From Massilia sp. R2A-15 (GTDB taxonomy: Bacteria; Pseudomonadota; Gammaproteobacteria; Burkholderiales; Burkholderiaceae_D), in contig NZ_CP131935.1 of assembly GCF_030704305.1 (NCBI RefSeq), forward strand, positions 4,526,001-4,590,000: a stretch of 64,000 nt of DNA, written 5' to 3'. Each line of letters opens with the position of its first letter. Within the stretch, counting starts at the first letter, position 1. A program made the translations under genes and the position numbers. The notes below the pieces were generated by a model. The model did no database searches. It worked only from the letters and a program-made list of their open reading frames with translations, and was not told the DNA's origin. Shown here piece after piece: positions 17,539 to 25,857 of the stretch.

Positions 17539-17563
17539 GCAGAAATCACGCCGGCCCTTCCAT

Positions 17564-19339
17564 ATGAACCTCAGATTTACCGCCGCAGCCTTCATGTTCG
17601 CGCTCTCCAGCATCGGCCCTGCCTCCGCCGCCGAGCCGAAAGTGCTGCACATGTTCCTGTCGACCAGCGAAACCGGCCTCGACCCGGCGGTGGCGTCCGA
17701 CATCGCCTCGCTCAGCCTGCTGGAGAACCTGTTCGACCCGCTGCTGCGCTACGACTACCTGGCGCGCCCGGTGAAACTGCGCGAAAACACCACGGTGGCG
17801 ATGCCCACGATCGAAGACGGCGGCCTGACCTACACCTTCAAGCTGCGCCCGGGCATCTACTTCACGCCAGACCCGGCCTTCAAGGGCGCCAAGCGCGAAG
17901 TGACGGCCGCCGACTACGTCTACAGCCTGAAACGCCTGTACGACCCGATGCTCAAATCGCCCTGGCTGAGCCTGTTCGAAGGCAAGATCGCCGGCGACCG
18001 CGCGCTGCACGACAAGTTCAGCTACGACACCCCGATCGAGGGCATCAGGGCCATCGACCGCTATACCCTGCGCATCCGCCTGTCGGCCCCCGACAACAAT
18101 TTCCTGTTCTACCTGGCCACGCCGGCGACCGGCGTGGTGGCGCGCGAGGTGGTCGAGGCGTATCCGAACCAGGCCGGCAACCACCCGGTCGGCAGCGGCC
18201 CGTTCATGGTGGGCGACTGGAAGCACAGCGACAAGATCGTGCTGCTGGCCAATCCGGACTCCACCGCCGTATTCCATTCCACGCCCGCCCCGGACGCCGC
18301 CAGCCAGGCGATCGCCCGCGCGCTCGAAGGCAAGCGCTTGCCGCTGGTGGACAAGGTGGAAGTGAAGATCGCCGAGGAATTCCAGGGCCGCATGCTGGGC
18401 TTCCTGGGCGGCGAGTACGACTACCTCGAACAGGTGCCCGAATCGATGACCGACATGGTGATCGCCGACGGCAAGCTCAAGCCGGCCCTCGTCGCGCAGG
18501 GCATGGAGCTGTCGCGCTTCCCGGTGATGCAGACCTACTACATGTGGATGAACATGGAGAACCCGCTGATCGGCGGCTACAGCAAGGAAAAGGTGGCGCT
18601 GCGGCGCGCCATTTCGCTGGGCTACGACAGCGCCGAGGACATCGCGCTGCTGAAGAAGGGCTTCGCCATCAAGGCGCAGTCCCCGGTGGCGCCCAACGTG
18701 CTCGGCTACGACCCGGCTTACCGCAGCCCGGTGCCCTACGATCCGGCGCTGGCCAACGCCCTGCTCGACCGCTTCGGCTATACCCATCGCGACGCGGACG
18801 GGTTCCGGCGCACCCACGACAACCAGCCGCTGACCCTGACCATGCACAGCGAGGCGACCGCCAGCGGACGCCTGCGCGACGAGCTGTGGCGCAAGAACCT
18901 GAACGCCATCGGCCTGCGCGTGGTGTTCGTCACCGACAAGAAGACCGAGATCATCAAGGCCTCGCGCCTGGGCAAGGTGATGATGTTCGAGAGCAACTGG
19001 ATCGCCGATTTCCCCGACGGCGACAACTTCTACCAGCTGCTGTACGGCCCCAACGCGGGCCGCGCAAATTACGCGCGCTTCAACCTGCCGGCCTACAACG
19101 AGCGCTACGAGCAGGCGCGCACGCTGGCCGATTCGCCAGAACGCCAGAAGCTGTATTTCGAGATGAACCAGCTGATCCACGCCTACAACCCGTGGGTGCC
19201 CCTGTCCCATGTGATCTCGGCCGATATCCGCCAATCGTGGCTTAAAAACTACACGCGGCACCCGGTTGAGTTCACCGCATGGCGATATCTCGATATTGAC
19301 CTTGCGCAGCGGAAACGGGCAAGTAGAATGGCGCGCTAA
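17564..19339 (+). CDS. Orphan family 5 extracellular solute-binding protein (peptide type)
   Basis: A 591-residue periplasmic binding protein of the OppA/DppA family (SBP_bac_5). The signal peptide MNLRFTAAAFMFALSSIGPA ends at about residue 23. The mature protein shows the family pattern: LDPAVASDIASLSLLENLFD, then the TYTFKLRPGIYFTPD motif near residue 90. These proteins deliver oligopeptides, including murein peptides in the case of MppA. No permease or ATPase gene adjoins it, so it would have to use a transporter encoded elsewhere. It precedes a TonB receptor and an LD-carboxypeptidase, suggesting peptide or muropeptide scavenging. No good ribosome site precedes the ATG. Confidence 0.88.
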   Translation: MNLRFTAAAFMFALSSIGPASAAEPKVLHMFLSTSETGLDPAVASDIASLSLLENLFDPLLRYDYLARPVKLRENTTVAMPTIEDGGLTYTFKLRPGIYFTPDPAFKGAKREVTAADYVYSLKRLYDPMLKSPWLSLFEGKIAGDRALHDKFSYDTPIEGIRAIDRYTLRIRLSAPDNNFLFYLATPATGVVAREVVEAYPNQAGNHPVGSGPFMVGDWKHSDKIVLLANPDSTAVFHSTPAPDAASQAIARALEGKRLPLVDKVEVKIAEEFQGRMLGFLGGEYDYLEQVPESMTDMVIADGKLKPALVAQGMELSRFPVMQTYYMWMNMENPLIGGYSKEKVALRRAISLGYDSAEDIALLKKGFAIKAQSPVAPNVLGYDPAYRSPVPYDPALANALLDRFGYTHRDADGFRRTHDNQPLTLTMHSEATASGRLRDELWRKNLNAIGLRVVFVTDKKTEIIKASRLGKVMMFESNWIADFPDGDNFYQLLYGPNAGRANYARFNLPAYNERYEQARTLADSPERQKLYFEMNQLIHAYNPWVPLSHVISADIRQSWLKNYTRHPVEFTAWRYLDIDLAQRKRASRMAR

Positions 19340-19449
19340 GCCTGTGAGCGCAGGTTATGACCCCATACATTCCATAAAGTTATAGTTGACGCAGGTTAAT
19401 TCATTGGATGGAGTCGAGCCCGTGCGCTTACTCTCGAATGTCGTATTAA

Positions 19450-19469
19450 TGTAATGCAAAGACATTACA
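19450..19469. promoter_or_regulatory. Inverted repeat upstream of the TonB receptor gene
   Basis: TGTAATG (19450-19456) and CATTACA (19463-19469) form a perfect 7-base inverted repeat around CAAAGA in an AT-rich stretch about 60 bases before the GTG start. The position fits an operator or promoter-overlapping site; the binding protein is not known. Confidence 0.35.
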
Positions 19470-19527
19470 AAATAAAAAATTTGCCGTGCACAGCGCGGCG
19501 CCAGCTCAAAAACAAGGAGAGACCCCC

Positions 19528-22281
19528 GTGAAGTTAAAGAAAATCGCCTACCTGATCGCCCTGATCGGCGCCGTCGGCCCAGCCGTCGCACAGGAAGCGC
19601 AATCGCAGCAACCCATCCAGCGCGTGGAAATCACGGGTAGTAGCATCAAGCGCATCGCCAAGGAAGGCGCGCTGCCAGTCCAGGTCATCACCTTCGAAGA
19701 CATGGAAAAGCGGGGCATCACCACGTCCGAGGAACTGATCCGCTCGATCTCCGCCAACGGCATCGGCGCTGACAACGCGGTTTCGGGCAACAACGTGTTC
19801 GGCGCCGACGCCGACCGCGTCAGCGGCGGCGCTTCGTTCGCCGCGCTGCGCTCGCTCGGACCGAACGCCACGCTGGTGCTGCTCAACGGCCGCCGCATCG
19901 CCACCCACGGCGGCAGCGGCAAGGCAGTCGACCTGAACTCGATCCCGCTGGGCGCTATCTCCCGCGTCGAGATCCTGAAAGACGGCGCCTCGGCGATCTA
20001 CGGTACTGACGCGATCGGCGGCGTGGTCAACTTCATCCTGAAATCCAATTATGTCGGCAACCAGATCTCGGGCACCGGCTCGGTGACCGAAGCCGGCGGC
20101 GGCACCAACCGTCGCGGCCAGCTGCTGGTCGGCCGGGGCGATCTCGACACCGACGGCTGGAACGCGATGTTCAGCATGACGGTCGACAGCAACGACAAGC
20201 TGTCCTCGAAGCAGCGCGATTTCGCCAACGGCTACCAGCCGCTGCGCGGCCTGTCGCCGGACACCACCGGCACCCCGTTCGCCAACCAGCTGACTGGCGC
20301 CGGCACCGCGCTGGGCACCGGCTTCAAGGTTCCTGGCAGCACCACCACCTACCTGCAGGCCAACCCGCTCTCCTTCCAGGGCAAGTGCAACACCATTCCA
20401 GGCATGTCGCAGTACGCCACCGACCTGTGGAAAGATGTGACGCCGCCGTCGCGCACCACCTATTCGTGCGCCTACGACTATGGCGCGGACTATGTAATCG
20501 CGTCGCCGACCGACCGCCTGAACGCGCTCGGCCGCTCGGTCTTCAAGCTGACCAACGACAGCCGCGTATTCGTCGAGGCGTTGGCCTCGCGCGCCCGCGT
20601 GCTTTCCAGCCTGACCCCGGTCCAGGTGTCCACCAGCCTGGCCGCCGGCAACGCCTATCCGGTCGGCGGTCCTTACTACCAGGACCTGTCGGCCTACGTG
20701 CCGACCTTCGACAAGACCAAGCCGATTATCTACAAGTGGCGCGGCGGCATCCTCGGTGACCGCACCCAGGAAAACCAGACCGACAACGCGCGCCTGCTGG
20801 TGGGCCTCGAAGGCACCCTCGCGAAGTGGGATTACAAGCTGGGCGTATCGAAAGCGTACAGCAAGACCCAGACCGACCTGAAAGACGGCTACGCGCTCAC
20901 CGCGCCGTTCTACAAAGTGCTCGGTTCGGGCATCGTCAACCCATGGCTGGCGCCTGGCCAGACCCAGACCCAGGCGGCGATCGACGCGGTCAACGCTACC
21001 AAGTACATCGGCAAGCTGCAGCACGGCCGCACCACCCTGAGCCAGGTTGACGGCTCCATGTCCGGCGAGGTGTTCAGCCTGCCGGCGGGCCCGGTCTCGG
21101 CGGCGGTCGGCTTCGACCTGCGCAAGGAAGGCTACGGCTTCGCCCAGGACACCGACGCCACCCTGATCCTGCTGGCGCCGGGCAATGCCCGTCTGAACGA
21201 CGCGACGCGCCACATCAAGGCGGTCTACACCGAGGTGATCGTGCCGGTCACCAAGAAGCTGGAAGTGCAGCTGGCCGTACGCCGCGACGACTACAGCATC
21301 GTCGGCGCCACCACCAATCCGAAGGTCGCATTCCGCTTCGAGCCGGTCAGCTGGCTGCTGTTCCGCGGTTCGGCCAACACCGGCTTCCTGGCGCCGAGCT
21401 TCACCCAGCTGTATTCGCAGCAGCTGCCGCTGGAACTGCCGAATGGCATCATCGATCCGCTCGGCTGCCCGACCCACCCGGGCGACCCGGCCTACTGCGC
21501 GATCTCGCGCCTGGGCTACCTGAGCGGCGGCAACCCGAAGCTCAAGCCTGAAACGTCGAAGCAGGGCACGCTGGGCTTCGTGGTCGAGCCGGTCAAGGGC
21601 TGGTCGGTGGGTGTGGACTACTGGGCGATCAACTCCAAGGACAAGATCCTGAACCGCACGCCGCAGGTGATCCTGGCGAACTACACGCTGCTGCCTGAAA
21701 ACATCATCCGCAATCCGGACGGCACCATCAACCACATCGAGGCGGGCTGGATCAACGCGGCAGGCAGCAAGACCCGCGGCGCCGACCTCAACGCGCGCGC
21801 CGAAGGCAAGTTCGGCACCTACAAGTGGAGCGCCGGCCTGGATGGCACCTGGACCCAGACCTTCCAGTTCGCGGAAATCGAAGGCCAGCCGTTCAAGGAA
21901 TTCGTCGGCAACTTCTACACCCGCGACCTGTACCTGCGCTGGAAGCACCAGGCGCGTTTCAACGTGAGCAAGGGCGACTGGAGCACCGAGATCTCGCAGA
22001 GCTACTCGTCGGGTTACAACGACCAGCTGCCTGACGCAGGCAAGGCACCGCCGCCGCCAGGCTTCAATCCGCGCGTGGATAGCCACATCCGTTACAACCT
22101 GTCGGCTACCTACACCGGCGTGAAGAACCTGACCCTGACCGGCGGCATCCTGAACCTGCTGGACAAGGATCCTGAGTTCACCGCGCACAACGTCGATGAA
22201 GTCGTCGGCGCGGGCTGGGATCCACGCGTTTCGGATCCACGCGGCCGTACCTTCACCCTGACGGCACGGTACAAGTTCTGA
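19528..22281 (+). CDS. TonB-dependent outer-membrane receptor
   Basis: A 917-residue TonB-dependent receptor. The GTG start at 19528 follows AAGGAGA by seven bases and gives a clean signal peptide (KLKKIAYLIALIGAVGPAVA); an earlier in-frame GTG at 19486 has no such site. The plug domain runs from about residue 40 to 170 (RVEITGSSIKRIAKEGALPV, and YGTDAIGGVVNFILKS). The rest is a 22-strand barrel ending in the aromatic FTLTARYKF expected for Bam insertion. It resembles the large substrate-unspecific receptors of Xanthomonadales and Oxalobacteraceae that take up oligosaccharides or peptides. The ligand is not identified. A terminator follows it. Confidence 0.92.
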   Translation: MKLKKIAYLIALIGAVGPAVAQEAQSQQPIQRVEITGSSIKRIAKEGALPVQVITFEDMEKRGITTSEELIRSISANGIGADNAVSGNNVFGADADRVSGGASFAALRSLGPNATLVLLNGRRIATHGGSGKAVDLNSIPLGAISRVEILKDGASAIYGTDAIGGVVNFILKSNYVGNQISGTGSVTEAGGGTNRRGQLLVGRGDLDTDGWNAMFSMTVDSNDKLSSKQRDFANGYQPLRGLSPDTTGTPFANQLTGAGTALGTGFKVPGSTTTYLQANPLSFQGKCNTIPGMSQYATDLWKDVTPPSRTTYSCAYDYGADYVIASPTDRLNALGRSVFKLTNDSRVFVEALASRARVLSSLTPVQVSTSLAAGNAYPVGGPYYQDLSAYVPTFDKTKPIIYKWRGGILGDRTQENQTDNARLLVGLEGTLAKWDYKLGVSKAYSKTQTDLKDGYALTAPFYKVLGSGIVNPWLAPGQTQTQAAIDAVNATKYIGKLQHGRTTLSQVDGSMSGEVFSLPAGPVSAAVGFDLRKEGYGFAQDTDATLILLAPGNARLNDATRHIKAVYTEVIVPVTKKLEVQLAVRRDDYSIVGATTNPKVAFRFEPVSWLLFRGSANTGFLAPSFTQLYSQQLPLELPNGIIDPLGCPTHPGDPAYCAISRLGYLSGGNPKLKPETSKQGTLGFVVEPVKGWSVGVDYWAINSKDKILNRTPQVILANYTLLPENIIRNPDGTINHIEAGWINAAGSKTRGADLNARAEGKFGTYKWSAGLDGTWTQTFQFAEIEGQPFKEFVGNFYTRDLYLRWKHQARFNVSKGDWSTEISQSYSSGYNDQLPDAGKAPPPPGFNPRVDSHIRYNLSATYTGVKNLTLTGGILNLLDKDPEFTAHNVDEVVGAGWDPRVSDPRGRTFTLTARYKF

Positions 22282-22328
22282 TGATGTCAACGCGCCCGCC
22301 GGCAACGGCTGGCGCCAGGTGACGGCTT

Positions 22329-22365
22329 CGGCGGCGCTGCAGTATGAGCGCCGCCGAAATTTTTT
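22329..22365 (+). terminator. Rho-independent terminator after the TonB receptor
   Basis: A 10-bp perfect stem (CGGCGGCGCT at 22329-22338, AGCGCCGCCG at 22347-22356) with an 8-base loop, followed by AAA and six T residues. It isolates the receptor gene from the carboxypeptidase gene. An ATG at 22344 lies in its loop and is therefore an unlikely start for the next gene. Confidence 0.85.
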
Positions 22366-22400
22366 CCGGATTATCTTTACGAATCTCCAAATTTCAGACG

Positions 22401-23471
22401 ATGGCTGACCAACCTACAAGCCGGCGCCGCTTCGGTGGCGCGCTGGCCGCCGCCGCCGCGAGCGTGGCCCTGCCGGCGGGCGCGGCAACGCATCGTCGCA
22501 CCCCGCATGCCATGAAACGACCATTGATCAAACCGCCGCGCCTGCGCGAAGGCGACCTCGTCGGCCTGATCGCCCCCGGCGGCTACACCAGCGACGCCTC
22601 CATCGCGAAGGCGGTGCAGCACATCGAAGCGCTGGGTTTTCGCGCCGCGCTCGGCGCCAACCTGCGCGAGGTGCACGGCAATTACGCCGGCTCGGTGCAG
22701 CAGCGCCTGGCCGACCTGCACGCCATGTTCGCCAACCCCGAGGTCAAGGCGATCTGGTGCATCCGCGGCGGCTCCGGCTGCATCTCGCTGCTGTCGGCGC
22801 TCGACTACGCGCTGATCCGCGCCAATCCCAAGGTGCTGCTGGGCTACTCCGACATCACCGCGCTGCACCTGGCGATCCACCGCCATGCCGGGCTGGTGAC
22901 CTTCCACGGGCCGGTAGCCTCATCCACGCCGTCCGATTACTCGACCACCCACATGCTGGCGGTGCTGATGGATCCGCAGCCGTCCTACACCATCCCGATG
23001 GCGATGGAGAACGCGAAACGCGCGTTTGAAGAGCCGCACTACGCGATCCGCACCGTGCACGGCGGCGTGGCGACCGGTCCGCTCATCGGCGGCAACCTGA
23101 GCATGGTGGCCGCGCTGGCGGGCACGCCGTACGAGGGCGACTTCCGCGGCGGCATCCTGTTCATCGAAGAGGTGAATGAGGCGCCGTACCGGATCGACCG
23201 CTGGATGACCCAGCTCGACCTGTCGGTGGGGCTGGCGAAGGCGGCCGGCGTGATGATCGGCATTTGCGACAACTGCGGGCCGGGGCACGAAGACGTGTCG
23301 CTGACGCTCGACGAGACGCTCGACATCCACCTGCAGCCCTTGAAGGGGCCGGCGGTGAGCGGCTACTCGTTCGGGCACATCCGCAACCAGTTCACCATCC
23401 CGGTGGGCGTGCGCGCCACGCTCGATGCGGAGCGGCAGACCGTGACCTTGCTCGAACCTGCGGTCAGCTGA
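22401..23471 (+). CDS. LD-carboxypeptidase (S66 family) with Tat signal
   Basis: A 356-residue S66 serine peptidase that would remove the terminal D-Ala from tetrapeptide stems. The nucleophile is in LLGYSDITALH (Ser150), with the glutamate in FIEEVNEAPYR and the histidine in YSFGHIRNQF. Starting at 22401, the N-terminus DQPTSRRRFGGALAAAAAS is a twin-arginine signal, implying a periplasmic enzyme, whereas E. coli LdcA is cytoplasmic. A second in-frame ATG at 22512 would remove the signal and give a cytoplasmic form. An upstream ATG (22344) lies within a terminator hairpin and is rejected. Neither start has a clear ribosome site. Confidence 0.87.
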   Translation: MADQPTSRRRFGGALAAAAASVALPAGAATHRRTPHAMKRPLIKPPRLREGDLVGLIAPGGYTSDASIAKAVQHIEALGFRAALGANLREVHGNYAGSVQQRLADLHAMFANPEVKAIWCIRGGSGCISLLSALDYALIRANPKVLLGYSDITALHLAIHRHAGLVTFHGPVASSTPSDYSTTHMLAVLMDPQPSYTIPMAMENAKRAFEEPHYAIRTVHGGVATGPLIGGNLSMVAALAGTPYEGDFRGGILFIEEVNEAPYRIDRWMTQLDLSVGLAKAAGVMIGICDNCGPGHEDVSLTLDETLDIHLQPLKGPAVSGYSFGHIRNQFTIPVGVRATLDAERQTVTLLEPAVS

Positions 23472-23474
23472 GAT

Positions 23475-23563
23475 GTCGTACCTGCGGAGGCAGGTACCCA
23501 TGCTGAGCGGGCAGGTTCTGCAAAAGCATATTCAGTATAGGTACCTGCATTCGCAGGTACGAC
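23475..23563. repeat. Family A paired hairpin repeat, copy 2
   Basis: Two inverted hairpins, each with stem GTACCTGC and GCAGGTAC, with loops GGAG and ATTC. Compared with copy 1, the T-A pair at the third stem position has become A-T on both sides, preserving pairing. It sits between two convergent genes and may also help end transcription. Confidence 0.85.
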
Positions 23564-23580
23564 AAGCAGTTGCTGGCGGC

Positions 23581-24237
23581 TCACGCCATCCAGAAGAATA
23601 CCGCCGTCATGCGCTTTTCGGCATGCTCGAAGCCGAAGTAGCTGCTGGCCGAATGCACCATGTTGGCCCGGTACAGCAGTATCCGGTTGAAGCGGTTCTC
23701 CACCCGCGTCTCTTCATGCCACGCCTCCGGCGGCAGGCCCTTGACCCCGAGCGCCTCGCGCAGGTTGGCGTGCGGCGGGCTGCAGAAATTGCCGCCCAGC
23801 GTGCCGTCCGGATAGCGCAGCCGGTAGAACGAGGTGCCGGCGTCGGGCTCCGGCTGCGGCGTCAGGTAGATCACCGCGGCGTAGCGGCACAGCTTGCGCG
23901 AATCCGTGTGCGGCCGCGGCCCCGATTCGGCCATCCCGACCAGCTGCGCGTAGTTGTGGTTGAGGAAGGAGCCTTCCGGCGTGGCTTCCTGCCACAGCCG
24001 CTTCGCGCCCGTCACCTGCTTGACCCACGCTTCCACCCCCGCCAGTTCGTCCGGCAGCAGGGCGCCGGCCGCGCGCATGCCCGGCCAGGGCTCCGGGCGG
24101 TGCGGCGCGCCCAGTTCCCATTCGGTCTGCGCGTAGCAGCGCTCGGAGACCGCCACCGGGTCGGGCAGGATGCCGTCCCTGACCCAGTAATCGCGGCCCA
24201 GCTGCGGCTTGCGGTAAGTGAGGGTCGGGCGCGCCAT
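23581..24237 (-). CDS. DUF6445-type 2-oxoglutarate/Fe(II) oxygenase-like protein
   Basis: A 218-residue double-stranded beta-helix protein of the prolyl-hydroxylase-like group (DUF6445). The iron site is visible as HTD in PRPHTDSRKLC, with a distal His in RANMVHSASSYFG. Between them lies VIYLTPQPEPDAGTSFYR, typical of these oxygenases. Related proteins hydroxylate protein or small-molecule substrates, but no substrate is known for this group. The start ATG shares one base with the stop of the upstream ACT-domain gene (TGATG at 24235-24239), so the two proteins are made together and probably work together. Confidence 0.75.
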   Translation of the reverse strand: MARPTLTYRKPQLGRDYWVRDGILPDPVAVSERCYAQTEWELGAPHRPEPWPGMRAAGALLPDELAGVEAWVKQVTGAKRLWQEATPEGSFLNHNYAQLVGMAESGPRPHTDSRKLCRYAAVIYLTPQPEPDAGTSFYRLRYPDGTLGGNFCSPPHANLREALGVKGLPPEAWHEETRVENRFNRILLYRANMVHSASSYFGFEHAEKRMTAVFFWMA

Positions 24238-24896
24238 CAGTGGCCGACGATCTGCGACAGCACCGAAAAGGCCGCGCCCGTTTGCGACTGCTCGAGCAGG
24301 ATGGTCAGTTCGGAAAAGGTGCACATCATGTTGACCACGCTGATCTTGTCCCACGCCAGCTTCTTGAGCACGGCGTGGTAGATGCCCGGCGTCTTGCGCG
24401 TTTCGGGATTCAGGCGCAGGGTCAGCGCGGTCAGGTTTTCGACCCGCGCCAGCAGGCGCTCGTCGGCGAACGCCTCTTCGACCAGGTGGGTCAGCGGGCG
24501 GCTGCACACCACCAGCACTTCGTGCACGCCGCGCGTGACGGTGACGAAGGTGCCCGGGTACGGCTCGGCCAGCGCCAGCAGCTCGCGCTGGCATTCGTTG
24601 CTGGTGTCGGACAGCCGGTAGGTGGATATCATCAGGTCGGTGCGCGTGGTCAGTTCGCCCAGGCGCGGCGCCAGCACGATCGAGTGCGCCATGCCGGTTT
24701 GCGGCAGGCGCTCCGAGATGCGGCGCAAGGCCATCACCACGGCGGCCTGGCCGACCGGTTTCCACAAATCCGATTCGAGCTGGGGGCGCAATTGGCGCGC
24801 CAGTTCCGAGAGGTTGATCAAGCCGGCCGCGATCCCCTCGGTGAGGAAGGGCGACTCCGACACTAACTGCTCAACTTTGTTGGCGATCGACAGCAT
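24237..24896 (-). CDS. ACT-domain regulatory protein, aspartokinase-type
   Basis: A 219-residue protein with no kinase domain. The N-terminal helix (LVSESPFLTEGIAAGLINLS) resembles free-standing ACT regulators of amino-acid metabolism (COG2150-like). The C-terminal half has an aspartokinase-type ACT fold (TPGIYHAVLKKLAWDKISVV, then FSELTILLEQ). ACT domains bind amino acids allosterically. It is the first gene of a two-gene operon with the 2-oxoglutarate oxygenase, so it may sense an amino acid that the oxygenase modifies or depends on. That pairing is inference. Confidence 0.65.
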   Translation of the reverse strand: MLSIANKVEQLVSESPFLTEGIAAGLINLSELARQLRPQLESDLWKPVGQAAVVMALRRISERLPQTGMAHSIVLAPRLGELTTRTDLMISTYRLSDTSNECQRELLALAEPYPGTFVTVTRGVHEVLVVCSRPLTHLVEEAFADERLLARVENLTALTLRLNPETRKTPGIYHAVLKKLAWDKISVVNMMCTFSELTILLEQSQTGAAFSVLSQIVGH

Positions 24897-25857
24897 ATTT
24901 CATCCGAATCTCCCGCGGCCTGGCGCCTGGCGGGATGTAGTCAACAACGGCTGTTCAAGGCGATGCTTTGCGCGAGACGCGGGAACAATCGTTCCCCGTG
25001 GTCGCGGACGACTTCGCTACTAATACTGGCTGGATTTGTTGCGCTGGAAGCTTGGTGGATCAGAGCGGTCCCGGCGAGGGGGGGCGCGCTGCGGGTGGAG
25101 GCGAGGAACCGACAAATGCCAAATGCGTTGAAAAAGTCATGGTTTTTTTCCCGTTGAGTGCGCTGTATGCCGGAGCGTCTCCGCGCGCTTGCTATCGTTG
25201 TTACCTGGCGTATTTGCCGGTCACTGAGAACGAGTGTAGACCGCACTCAATCGAAATTGCAATCGAATTGCAGCGTCGAATCTATCGAAATGTTTCGTTT
25301 TTACAGCAATTTAATTCGGTGCGTTAATTTTTAGGCAATATTTGACCAATTCTGCACACTTGGCCGAACTTTATTTTGTAGGACAATGCCTACACCGATA
25401 GATCAATAGCTATTTGTTTGAATGGGTAGGAAAAAAAGCAAAATGTGCATAACCACTTTTGCGCCGCCGCAGCGCCAAAACCGCGCCTTGCGGCGTCCTG
25501 GCCGCCCCCGCTGCGGTGCCTGAAAAGATAAATATCGCGCCCCTGCCCCAATGCGCCGGAACGCCCATGCCAACAATCGAATAAATACAACGCATCCATT
25601 GTCAGCAAAACATTATTTAGAAAACAGGCGTCGCAGCCATCGATATCGTCGTGTAAATGTTCAGAACTGAACATTTGCAGGATCCGCGACCATTTTTGCG
25701 AGTTTTTTGACTTCGCTGGAACGATGGGAATAGTGTCGCCATCTCGACGGTGGAGACACAGGCGCGCGTGGCGCGGCGAGCACTTTCGAGCCAACGCCGG
25801 CATTGGATGCGACCGGCAAACCAGCTCATTCAAACAACGAACAAACACGGAGAAGAA
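24897..25857. other. Long intergenic region before the M4 protease, AT-rich in the middle
   Basis: No convincing gene is visible in these 961 bases. A stretch at about 25250-25440 is markedly AT-rich and contains the small inverted repeat TGTAGG/CCTACA (25377-25394). A perfect palindromic element lies at 25655-25676 (separate entry). A minus-strand open frame at 25390-25848 has low-quality composition and no ribosome site and is not accepted. The length and the elements suggest complex control of the protease gene. Confidence 0.5.
25655..25676. promoter_or_regulatory. Perfect palindrome upstream of the first M4 protease
   Basis: AAATGTTCAG (25655-25664) and CTGAACATTT (25667-25676) are exact complements around AA, giving 10-base arms with a 2-base centre. 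It lies about 180 bases before the protease start in non-coding DNA and has no T-run after it, so an operator is likelier than a terminator. There is no copy before the second protease gene. Confidence 0.5.

Noticed and set aside
22344..22400. An upstream ATG for the LD-carboxypeptidase.
   Set aside because: It lies in the loop of a strong terminator hairpin of the TonB receptor gene and adds residues without homology.
25390..25848. A 152-residue minus-strand reading frame in the long intergenic region before the first M4 protease.
   Set aside because: No ribosome site, irregular composition rich in Cys/His/Arg, and it covers the palindrome and the protease leader; it looks like chance.
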